DNA from: Mycolicibacterium komanii
GTDB lineage: Bacteria > Actinomycetota > Actinomycetes > Mycobacteriales > Mycobacteriaceae
DNA: 64,000 nucleotides
Assembly: GCF_001050035.1 (NCBI RefSeq)
Contig: NZ_CVTA01000009.1
Coordinates: 56,413-120,412 of the forward strand
Reading direction: 5' to 3'
Positions 16,140 to 23,461 of this stretch are shown here, in pieces; the first letter of the stretch is position 1, and every line of letters begins with the position of its first letter. The notes under the pieces were generated by a model. The model made no database searches and was not told the origin of the DNA. It worked only from the letters and a program-made list of their open reading frames with translations. The position numbers were made by a program, and so were the translations under genes.

Positions 16140-17747
16140 ATGACGCGATCGGCAACGGGGTCCTTGCATCAGTCTCGCTATCCGGGCGCAAGCCCGACGG
16201 CAGCGCAGGGGTGGCGCGTCGAGCGGATCACCGCACCGAGCCGCCTGTTCGGCGCGAACGGTCTGCGCACCGGCCCGGACGGCCGCGTCTACGTCGCCCA
16301 GGTGACGGGCAGCCAGATCAGCGCGCTCGATCTGCGCACGGGAAATCTGGAGACGGTCAGCGCCAAAGGCGGCGACATCATCGCCCCCGACGACGTCGCG
16401 TTCGACGGTGACGGCAACCTCTTCGCCACCGAGGTCATGGACGGGCGGGTCAGCCTGCGTGACGCCTCGGGTCGCACGCGGGTGCTGCGCGACGACCTGC
16501 CGTGCGCGAACGGCATCACCGTGCATCAGGATCGTCTGTTCATCAACGAGTGCCGCGACGGCGGGCGGCTGATGGAACTCGACCGCGCCACCGGCGCGGA
16601 GCGGATCCTGCTGGAGAACCTGCCGTCACCGAACGCCATGGAGGTGGGTCCGGACGGCCTCCTCTACTACCCGTTGATGACGGCCAATGAGATCTGGCGC
16701 ATCGACCCCGCGGGCGGTGAACCACAACGGGTGGCCGCCGACCTCGGGGTGCCCGACGCGGTGAAATTCGATGCTCAGGGCAACCTGGTCTCGACGCAGG
16801 TGGCCAGCGGGCAGGTGCTGCGAATCGACCCGCGCAGCGGCGAGAAAACCCTTCTGGCTCATCTGAACCCGGGACTGGACAACCTGACCTTCGTCGGGGA
16901 TCGGCTGTTCGTCTCGAACTTCACCGGCGAGATCACCGAGATCGTGGGCGTCGGCGAGACCCGCACGCTGCTCGGCGGAGGCTTGAACTGGCCGCTCGAC
17001 CTTGCGGTGGGCGAGGACGGCCGGCTCTACGTCGCGGACGGCACCTACTTCTACACCGTCGGCGACGACGGATCGCTGCAGACGGTCGGGATGCTGTTCT
17101 CCCCCGGCTACCCCGGCTTCCTCCGCGGGCTCGCACCCGTCGCGGGCGGTGCCTTTGTGGTCGCCACATCGGGTGGTCAGATCGCGCGCTATCGGCCTGC
17201 CGACGGCGAGACCGACTATCTCGCAGACGGTTTCGACCAGCTCTACGGTGTGGCCGTCGGGCCGGGCGAGCGGATCGTGTTCACCGAGCTCGGCACCGGG
17301 CGGGTGCACGCACTCGGATCGGGCGGCACCGAGGTGCTGGCGACGGATCTGCGGGACCCCGTCGGCGTGGTGTTCGACGGCGACGGCCGCGCGTTGGTCG
17401 CCGAGTCCGGAGCGGGACGCGTGGTCGCGGTCGGCGCCGGGACGGAAACAGTGGTCGACGGCTTGCAGAAGCCGCAGGGTGTCGCGATCGCCGACGGTGT
17501 GCTCTACATCGTCGACGCGGGCGCCAAGGAGGTCGTCGCGGTGAACCTGGCCGGCGGCGAGCGCACCACGATCGCATCCGATCTACCCGTGGGCCCCCCG
17601 CCGGGCGTGGAACCCAAGCCTCTCAGGGGAATGCCGCCGTTCTCCGGCCCGCAAGGACCGTTCGCGGGTATCACCGTCGGCCGCGACGGCACGCTGTACG
17701 TGTCGGCCGACGGTGAGGGCAGCGTGTTGGCGCTGCGACGCACATGA
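16140..17747 (+). CDS. NHL/SMP-30-like beta-propeller protein, possible lactonase
   Basis: 535 residues built from about twelve repeats of roughly 40 residues, each with a core such as GLRTGPDGRVYVAQ, PDDVAFDGDGNLFATE or PLDLAVGEDGRLYVAD. Twelve repeats would fit two six-bladed propellers or one unusually large one. The resemblance is to SMP-30/gluconolactonase and NHL proteins, which include metal-dependent lactonases. No signal peptide is seen, so it is probably cytoplasmic. The start chosen is ATG 16140; an in-frame TTG at 16122 is possible. The divergent Baeyer-Villiger monooxygenase operon suggests lactone hydrolysis, but this is inference. It overlaps the GntR gene by 4 bases (ATGA). 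Confidence 0.8.
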   Translation: MTRSATGSLHQSRYPGASPTAAQGWRVERITAPSRLFGANGLRTGPDGRVYVAQVTGSQISALDLRTGNLETVSAKGGDIIAPDDVAFDGDGNLFATEVMDGRVSLRDASGRTRVLRDDLPCANGITVHQDRLFINECRDGGRLMELDRATGAERILLENLPSPNAMEVGPDGLLYYPLMTANEIWRIDPAGGEPQRVAADLGVPDAVKFDAQGNLVSTQVASGQVLRIDPRSGEKTLLAHLNPGLDNLTFVGDRLFVSNFTGEITEIVGVGETRTLLGGGLNWPLDLAVGEDGRLYVADGTYFYTVGDDGSLQTVGMLFSPGYPGFLRGLAPVAGGAFVVATSGGQIARYRPADGETDYLADGFDQLYGVAVGPGERIVFTELGTGRVHALGSGGTEVLATDLRDPVGVVFDGDGRALVAESGAGRVVAVGAGTETVVDGLQKPQGVAIADGVLYIVDAGAKEVVAVNLAGGERTTIASDLPVGPPPGVEPKPLRGMPPFSGPQGPFAGITVGRDGTLYVSADGEGSVLALRRT

Positions 17748-18481
17748 CCGTCAGCCCCACCGACCATCGCTACCTGCAGGTGGCGCGCACGCTGCGCAAG
17801 GAGATCGTCGACGGGATCTACCCGGTCGGCTCGCAGCTGCCCACCGAACAGCAGCTGTGCGAGCGGTTCGCGGTCAGCCGCTACACCGTTCGCGAGGCGC
17901 TGCGCCGGCTGCGTGAGGACAATCTGATCGCGTCACGACCACGGGCGGGCACCCTGGTGGTTCCCCGCCCGGCATCGAATTCGTATGTCCAGGACGTGGT
18001 CTCGATCGACGACCTATTGGCGTTCGCGGCGGGAGCGCAGCTGACGATCGAGTCCAACGCGATGGTGACCGTCGACGACGACCTGGCCGACCACACCGGC
18101 CTGAAGGCCGGTTCCCAGTGGCTCGCGGTGCGCGGCTGCCGACAGGCCGAAGGCAGCGACACGCCCGTCTGCACGACCGAGTACTACATCAACCGGGCGT
18201 TCGCGGCGGTCGGGCGTCTGCTGCAACGCTATTCGGGTCCCATCTTCCCGCTCATCGAGGACCTGTTCGGGGTCAGCATCATCGAGGTGCATCAGGAGAT
18301 GGCGGCCATCACCGTGACGCCGGAACTCGCCGAGGCGCTCAAGGTCGAAACGGGTGGCGCCGCCCTGGAGATGCGCCGCACCTATACGACGTCGGATGGC
18401 GAGGTGGCGCAGGTGACCATCAACACCCATCCCTCGTCGCGATACCGGCACTCGATGACCATGCGCCGGATCAAGGGTTAG
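17744..18481 (+). CDS. GntR-family transcriptional regulator with UTRA domain (HutC subfamily)
   Basis: 245 residues. Residues 1-75 form the GntR winged helix (YLQVARTLRKEIVDGIYPVG, LPTEQQLCERFAVSRYTVREALRRL). From about residue 95 a UTRA ligand-binding domain follows, ending with TSDGEVAQVTINTHPSSRY. UTRA domains bind small effector molecules and release the operator. The gene overlaps the propeller gene by 4 bases and is followed after 8 bases by an acyl-CoA ligase gene. It probably regulates both divergent transcription units through the paired palindromes at 16007 and 16103, including its own expression (inference). The effector is probably a pathway intermediate. Confidence 0.92.
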   Translation: MTVSPTDHRYLQVARTLRKEIVDGIYPVGSQLPTEQQLCERFAVSRYTVREALRRLREDNLIASRPRAGTLVVPRPASNSYVQDVVSIDDLLAFAAGAQLTIESNAMVTVDDDLADHTGLKAGSQWLAVRGCRQAEGSDTPVCTTEYYINRAFAAVGRLLQRYSGPIFPLIEDLFGVSIIEVHQEMAAITVTPELAEALKVETGGAALEMRRTYTTSDGEVAQVTINTHPSSRYRHSMTMRRIKG

Positions 18482-18489
18482 GCCCAACC

Positions 18490-20034
18490 GTGCGTGTCGA
18501 CGGAAAGCGCAGCGCCGACGCCTACCGGCGAGGGCTGTGGGTACACGACACGCTGGCCGACGCGCTGCGCGATACGGCAACCTCGACCCCCGACCGAACC
18601 GTGTTGGTGGACGGCGACGTTCGGGTCACCTGCCGCGAGCTTCACGACCGGGCTCTGACGCTGGCGCAGGTACTGATGTCGCGGATGCCCGCAGGCAGCG
18701 TGGTGTCGTTCATGCTGCCGAACTGGCAGGAGGCCGCGGTCGTTTACCACGCCGCGACGTTGGCAGGCATGGTGGTCAACCCGATCCTGCCCTCGCTGCG
18801 CGATCACGAACTGTCGTTCATCCTGCGCGACGCCGACGTCCGGGCGATCTTCGTGCCATCAGTCTTCAACAAGCACGACTACGTGGCGATGCTGGACCGG
18901 GTCACGGGCGCGATGGCCGCTCCGCCGGAGGTCATCGTGGTGCGCGGGGACCCGGGTCAGCACACCCCGTACGAGTCGTTGTTCGGCGGCGAGGGACCGG
19001 GCGTGCTGCCGGTGTTGAACGCCGACACTGTGCGCATGATCCTCTACACGTCGGGGACCACCGGTCGGCCGAAAGGCGTGCTGCACACCCACAATTCGAT
19101 TCATGCCCTGATCCGCCAGATCGGAGAGCACTGGCGCGTCGCGGTCGGAGACACGTTCCTGGTGCCGTCTCCGATCGCGCACATCGGTGGTTCGATCTAC
19201 GCGTTCGAGTGCCCTCTCCTACTCGGCAGCACCGCTGTGCTGATGCACCGGTGGGACCCGGATGCGGCCGTGGCGCTGATGCTCGACGAGCGCGTCACGC
19301 ACATGGCGGGGGCCACACCGTTTCTCGACGGGCTGCTCGCCGCCGCCGAACGGGCTGCGACGCGGTTACCCGAGTTGAAGGTGTTCATCTGCGGAGGCGC
19401 GTCGGTGCCGCCCTCACTGATCCGCAGTGCCACCGCGTATTTCGACAAGGCGGCGGTGTCACGCGTATACGGTTCGACCGAAGTCCCGGTGACCACGGTC
19501 GGCTCGCTGGACGACGCCGAGCACGCGGCCGACACCGACGGCGGACCGGGCATCGCCGACATCAAACTGGTCGACGGCGAGATCCGCGCCCGGGGGCCGC
19601 AGATGCTCGTCGGCTACCTGCATCCCGAAGACGAGACCGCCGCCTTCGACGACGAGGGTTACTTCCGCACAGGCGATCTGGGCCGGTGGGTTGACGACGG
19701 CTTCCTCGTCGTGACCGGTCGCGCGAAGGACATCATCATCCGCAACGGCGAGAACATCTCCCCCAAGGAGATCGAGGACCTCCTCATCGGGCATCCGGGT
19801 ATTGCGGAGATCGCGATCGTCGGTGTACCGGACGAGCGCACCGGTGAGCGGGCCTGCGCGGTCGTCGTCGCCACCGACCAGCCGCCTCCCGATGTGGCGG
19901 GCATGCGGGCGTTGCTCGAGGAGCACGGTGTGGCGCGGTTCAAAGCGCCCGAGCAGGTGGTGGTCTGGGAGGCGTTGCCGAAGAACGACGCCGGAAAAGT
20001 GTTGAAGCATCGGATACGAGCGGCGCTGGAATGA
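18490..20034 (+). CDS. AMP-dependent acyl-CoA ligase (514 aa)
   Basis: Member of the adenylate-forming (ANL) superfamily. P-loop motif LYTSGTTGRPKGVLHTH is near residue 182. VYGSTEVP corresponds to the A5 motif, YFRTGDLGRW to A7/A8 and KNDAGKVLKHRIR to the C-terminal catalytic Lys motif. It activates a carboxylic acid with ATP and CoA. The start was set at GTG 18490, 8 bases after the GntR stop. The frame is open far upstream inside the GntR gene, but family similarity begins only after 18490. An AAGGG lies about 10 bases before it. One of two ligases in this unit, it probably activates the acid made by the divergent oxidative operon. Confidence 0.9.
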   Translation: MRVDGKRSADAYRRGLWVHDTLADALRDTATSTPDRTVLVDGDVRVTCRELHDRALTLAQVLMSRMPAGSVVSFMLPNWQEAAVVYHAATLAGMVVNPILPSLRDHELSFILRDADVRAIFVPSVFNKHDYVAMLDRVTGAMAAPPEVIVVRGDPGQHTPYESLFGGEGPGVLPVLNADTVRMILYTSGTTGRPKGVLHTHNSIHALIRQIGEHWRVAVGDTFLVPSPIAHIGGSIYAFECPLLLGSTAVLMHRWDPDAAVALMLDERVTHMAGATPFLDGLLAAAERAATRLPELKVFICGGASVPPSLIRSATAYFDKAAVSRVYGSTEVPVTTVGSLDDAEHAADTDGGPGIADIKLVDGEIRARGPQMLVGYLHPEDETAAFDDEGYFRTGDLGRWVDDGFLVVTGRAKDIIIRNGENISPKEIEDLLIGHPGIAEIAIVGVPDERTGERACAVVVATDQPPPDVAGMRALLEEHGVARFKAPEQVVVWEALPKNDAGKVLKHRIRAALE

Positions 20035-20834
20035 CCGCGGACGCGAGGAGCGAAATGGTTCAGGTAGCGATCGTGACCGGGGCGAGCAGCGGTATCGGCT
20101 TCGGGTGTGCGACCAAGCTGGCCGAGGCGGGCATGGCCGTGTTGGGTACCGGCCGCGACGAAACGAGGCTCGCCGAGTTGGAGCAGGCCGTCGGGGTCAC
20201 TGAACGTATTGCGACGGTCGCCGTCGATCTCACCGCCGACGACGCACCGCAGCGGATCGTGCGGGCGGCGTTGGACCGGTGGGGGCGCATCGACTTCCTG
20301 GTGAACAACGCGGGCGTGGGCAGCCCGAAACCGTTGCACGAGACCGACGACGAGTCCCTCGACTACTTCTTGGGACTCATGCTGCGGGCGCCGTTCCGGC
20401 TGGCCCGCGACGTGATCGTGCACATGAAACCGGGCTCGGGGATCGTCAACGTGACGTCGACCTTCGCGGTCGTCGGCGGATTGCGCGGCGGTGCGTACTC
20501 CGCGGCCAAGGGCGGGTTGACCTCGCTGACGCAGCACATCGCCTGCCAGTACGGCCCGCAGGGAATCCGTTGTAACGCAGTGGCTCCCGGCGTCACCCTG
20601 ACGCCGATGGTGTCGACGCGCCTCGAAGACGAGCGGTTCCGCAAGATCAACACCGAGATGACCCCCTATCCGCGACTCGGTGAGGTGAACGACATCGCCA
20701 GCACCGTGGCGTTCCTGTGTTCGGACGGCGCGAGTTTCATCAACGGCCAGACGATCGTGGTCGACGGTGGGTGGAGTTCGACGAAGTACCTGTCGGACTT
20801 CGCGCTGAACTCCGAATGGGTGGCGCGGCAGTGA
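20031..20834 (+). CDS. Short-chain dehydrogenase/reductase (267 aa)
   Basis: Classical SDR: VTGASSGIGFGCATKLA near residue 15, NNAGVGSPKPL, the active-site YSAAKGGLTSLTQH (YxxxK) and the C-terminal GQTIVVDGGW signature. The first codons (MTADARSEM) precede a more typical N-terminus MVQVAIVTG at 20055, an alternative start. It overlaps the upstream ligase gene by 4 bases (ATGA) and the downstream ligase by 4 (GTGA), so it belongs to the same operon. It probably oxidises a hydroxyl group on an acyl-CoA or ring intermediate. The substrate is unknown. Confidence 0.9.
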   Translation: MTADARSEMVQVAIVTGASSGIGFGCATKLAEAGMAVLGTGRDETRLAELEQAVGVTERIATVAVDLTADDAPQRIVRAALDRWGRIDFLVNNAGVGSPKPLHETDDESLDYFLGLMLRAPFRLARDVIVHMKPGSGIVNVTSTFAVVGGLRGGAYSAAKGGLTSLTQHIACQYGPQGIRCNAVAPGVTLTPMVSTRLEDERFRKINTEMTPYPRLGEVNDIASTVAFLCSDGASFINGQTIVVDGGWSSTKYLSDFALNSEWVARQ

Positions 20835-22291
20835 ACCTGTTCGCCCTGCTCGATCAGGCCGCGAGCCGCTTCGGTGACCGCGGCGCGGTGTATCACGGTG
20901 AGCGGCAACACCAGACGTGGGCGCAGCTGCGGGAGCGGTCCCTGCGCTTGGCCGCCTCACTCGGTGAACGCGGTGCGAGGATCGCGGTCGCCAGCGAGAA
21001 CTGCCCGCAGATCATCGAGCTGATGTTCGGGGTGTGGGCAGCCGAATGTGTGTATGTGCCCATCAACTACAAGCTGCATCCGCGGGAGATGGTGCAGATC
21101 CTCGAGGACTCCGGCGCCACACAGGTGTTCGCCTCGCCGAAGATCGCAGCGACGCTTGGGCCGGAAGCCGAGGTTCCGATCGCGATCATCGGGAGTGACG
21201 ATTACGACGAGTGGTTCACCGCAGAGCCGTCGCCGCCGCCCACCACCGATCCCGAGACGCTGGCGTGGCTGTTCTACACCAGCGGAACGACCGGCAAGTC
21301 CAAGGGTGCGATGCTGTCGCACCGCAATCTGATGGCGATGACGGTGTCGCACCTGGCCGACTTCGACTCGCCCGACGAGAACTGCACGCTGGTACACGGC
21401 GCGCCTATGTCGCATGGCTCGGGCCTCTACATCCCGCCCTACGTGCTGCGCGCGGCGCGCCAGGTGATCCCCGAGTCGGGAGCGTTCGAGCCCGACGAGT
21501 TCCTCGACCTGTGCGAGCGCCATCCCGGGTGCAGCGCGTTCCTGGCGCCGACGATGGTGCAACGCCTGGTGCAGACCGGCCGCGCGTGCCCGCACAACCT
21601 GCGCACCATCGTCTATGGCGGCGGCCCGATGTACGTCGAGAGTCTGAAGAAGGCGATGGCCGCCTTCGGGCCGGTCTTCGTGCAGCTGTACGGCCAAGGC
21701 GAGGCGCCGATGACGATCACCGGATTGCGCCGTTCCGATCACGCCGGGGCGAACGACGCGGTGCTCGGCTCGGTCGGCTATGCGCGGTCAGGGGTGGACG
21801 TGGCGGTGCTGCGCGCCGACGGAACGCCTGCCGACGTCGGCGAGATCGGTGAAATCGTCTGCCGCGGCGATGTCGTCATGTCGGGTTACTGGCAGAACCC
21901 CGAAGCGACCGCCGCGACGTTGCAGAACGGCTGGTTGCACACCGGCGACATGGGCTCGTTCGACGATCGCGGCTACCTGACGCTGCGCGACAGGTCCAAG
22001 GACGTGGTGATCAGCGGCGGCAGCAACATCTATCCGCGCGAGGTCGAGGAGGTGCTGCTCGAGCATCCGGCGGTGGTCGAGGCCGGCGTCGTCGGCGCAC
22101 CCGACGAGGAGTGGGGCGAGGTCGTGGTCGCGTTCATCGTCGGGTCGGTGTCGCCCGAGGAGCTGGACGCGCATCTGCTCGAGCGCATCGCCCGGTTCAA
22201 GCGCCCGAAGCGATACGAGTTCATCGACGAACTGCCGAAGAACAGCTACGGCAAGGTGCTCAAGCGGGAGCTGCGCGACCGGGTGCGCTGA
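20831..22291 (+). CDS. AMP-dependent acyl-CoA ligase (486 aa)
   Basis: Second ANL-superfamily ligase of this operon. Motifs are FYTSGTTGKSKGAMLSHRN (A3), LYGQGEAP in place of the usual YG-TE motif (A5), LHTGDMGSFDDRGYLTLRDR (A7/A8) and KNSYGKVLKRELR with the catalytic Lys. Start GTG 20831 overlaps the SDR stop codon (GTGA). An upstream in-frame ATG at 20816 (MGGAA) is possible. At 486 residues it is somewhat short for a CoA ligase. The GQGEAP sequence, where TE is normal, is seen in several CoA ligases of aromatic or steroid catabolism. It may activate a different intermediate from the first ligase. Confidence 0.9.
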   Translation: MNLFALLDQAASRFGDRGAVYHGERQHQTWAQLRERSLRLAASLGERGARIAVASENCPQIIELMFGVWAAECVYVPINYKLHPREMVQILEDSGATQVFASPKIAATLGPEAEVPIAIIGSDDYDEWFTAEPSPPPTTDPETLAWLFYTSGTTGKSKGAMLSHRNLMAMTVSHLADFDSPDENCTLVHGAPMSHGSGLYIPPYVLRAARQVIPESGAFEPDEFLDLCERHPGCSAFLAPTMVQRLVQTGRACPHNLRTIVYGGGPMYVESLKKAMAAFGPVFVQLYGQGEAPMTITGLRRSDHAGANDAVLGSVGYARSGVDVAVLRADGTPADVGEIGEIVCRGDVVMSGYWQNPEATAATLQNGWLHTGDMGSFDDRGYLTLRDRSKDVVISGGSNIYPREVEEVLLEHPAVVEAGVVGAPDEEWGEVVVAFIVGSVSPEELDAHLLERIARFKRPKRYEFIDELPKNSYGKVLKRELRDRVR

Positions 22292-22381
22292 GCGCTGTGC
22301 GCGCGATCACAGTCGACGGTCGGTTTGGGGTCGATTTCGCAAGGGTATTAAGCCGTCTGCTACTTGCGAGAAGGAAAATCG

Positions 22382-22669
22382 ATGACCGACCACATGTTGA
22401 CCACCGGCAGTTCGCCCGCCTCCGACTGGCTGGCGACGTCGGCGTTGTTCTTGCATGCGGGCGCGTTGTTGGCCTCCACGGCCTGCCTGGCCGCCTTCCT
22501 CGTCGGTCACTCGATGATCGCCATCGCGGCCGGTGTGCTTGCGGTGCTGCACCTCGTGGGAGCCCGGGCCAGCCTCGTCCTCGACGGCAGCCTCGAAAAG
22601 CGTCGCCAGAGCCGCGACCGATCGGTCAGCCCCCTCGGCGAATACGCCCTCGCCGGCGGCACTGTCTGA
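22382..22669 (+). CDS. Small hydrophobic membrane protein (95 aa)
   Basis: Starts at ATG 22382 with a good AGAAGGAAA ribosome binding site about 5 bases upstream. Two adjacent hydrophobic helices occupy about residues 15-35 (LATSALFLHAGALLASTACL) and 40-62. A charged tail with KRRQSRDRS follows. No known family was recognised. The gap of 90 bases from the ligase operon suggests separate expression. Codon use looks normal for the window. It faces the terminator of the leftward ctpE unit. Confidence 0.65.
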   Translation: MTDHMLTTGSSPASDWLATSALFLHAGALLASTACLAAFLVGHSMIAIAAGVLAVLHLVGARASLVLDGSLEKRRQSRDRSVSPLGEYALAGGTV

Positions 22670-22700
22670 AGCTGACGCACCGCAACCTCCGCGAGCAGAC

Positions 22701-22734
22701 ATAAAACTGCCCCAAATCGCGCGAAATGGGGCAG
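22701..22734 (-). terminator. Intrinsic terminator of the leftward ctpE/toxin-antitoxin unit
   Basis: On the minus strand an 8-bp perfect stem (CTGCCCCA / TGGGGCAG; arms 22727-22734 and 22707-22714) with a 12-base loop is followed by TTTTAT. It lies 22 bases downstream of the stop codon of the SRPBCC gene. No T-run follows on the plus strand. Confidence 0.7.
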
Positions 22735-22755
22735 GTGTGCGTCGGCCCGGCGCGG

Positions 22756-23202
22756 TCAGGCCGGCGCGAAAACCGACTTGAACCGGTTCAGTGACTCCTG
22801 AATGTCGCCCTTGAGGGCTCCGGCGACCACCATGCCGATGGGACCGAACAACGCTGGGCCGCCGAGATGGACGTCGAACGTGACGGTCGATCCGGCGGAG
22901 TCCTTTTCGGCGGGGCGCACCTTGCCGATCAGCTTGACCTTGACACCGCCCTTGCCGTCGCCGTTGAGCGTCATCGCCTCCGGCGGGCGGTAGTGCACGA
23001 TCGTCCACTTGATCCGGTTCGGCATGCCCTTGACCTCGACGATGGACTCCAGCGTGGTGCCCTTCTCCAGGGTCTCGGGCAGCTTGCTACGCCAGACCCG
23101 GTGGATGCTCAGCCACTCCTTGTAGCGGGCGAGGTCGGATGCGCACGACCACGCCTGCTCCGGCGGCAGGGGTACGTCGACGGATACGGAGAGTTTGGCC
23201 AT
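22756..23202 (-). CDS. SRPBCC-fold protein, Rv0910 family (putative toxin)
   Basis: 148 residues with the START/polyketide-cyclase-like layout: MAKLSVSVDVPLPPEQAWSCASDLARYKEWL, then alternating strands, and a long C-terminal helix (KGDIQESLNRFKSVF). In M. tuberculosis the gene after ctpE and Rv0909 is Rv0910, described as the toxin of a toxin-antitoxin pair. The same gene order here supports orthology. Position 3 bases downstream of the antitoxin-like gene implies co-translation. An intrinsic terminator follows. Whether it is really toxic cannot be judged from sequence; SRPBCC proteins also bind lipids. Confidence 0.82.
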   Translation of the reverse strand: MAKLSVSVDVPLPPEQAWSCASDLARYKEWLSIHRVWRSKLPETLEKGTTLESIVEVKGMPNRIKWTIVHYRPPEAMTLNGDGKGGVKVKLIGKVRPAEKDSAGSTVTFDVHLGGPALFGPIGMVVAGALKGDIQESLNRFKSVFAPA

Positions 23203-23205
23203 GTC

Positions 23206-23451
23206 TCAGGGCTGCTGGGGCGGCTGCTGCGGCGGAGCCTGGGGCGGCTGCTGCGGCTGCTGCGGCGCGTTCTGCGCGGACGGATTGTCCTTGTTCACGT
23301 AGTTGCGCGCAGCGTCTTGCACCTTGTCGACATGCTGGGCGTATTTGCCCTGCGTCTTCTTGTCGACCATGTCGCCGGCCTTGTCGATCGCGGTGTCCAC
23401 CTTGTCGGCGTTCTTGGCCAGCAGATTCTTCACCTTGTCGAGGAATGCCAT
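23206..23451 (-). CDS. Rv0909-family antitoxin-like protein with Pro/Gln-rich tail
   Basis: 81 residues. The first 57 form a charged amphipathic helical protein (KVKNLLAKNADKVDTAIDKA, then VDKKTQGKYAQHVDKVQDAA), the pattern of the short antitoxin family typified by M. tuberculosis Rv0909. The last about 22 residues are almost pure Pro and Gln and are probably disordered. Rv0909, as I recall it, is about 59 residues, so the tail is an extension. The gene lies between ctpE and the SRPBCC gene with gaps of 10 and 3 bases, the same order as in M. tuberculosis. Confidence 0.82.
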   Translation of the reverse strand: MAFLDKVKNLLAKNADKVDTAIDKAGDMVDKKTQGKYAQHVDKVQDAARNYVNKDNPSAQNAPQQPQQPPQAPPQQPPQQP

Positions 23452-23461
23452 GGGCCCAACC

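Noticed and set aside
13499..16411. 970-codon open frame on the plus strand
   Set aside because: It lies antisense to the Rieske oxygenase and SDR genes. Its translation is Arg/Gly/Val-rich without any family motif, a usual shadow in high-GC DNA.
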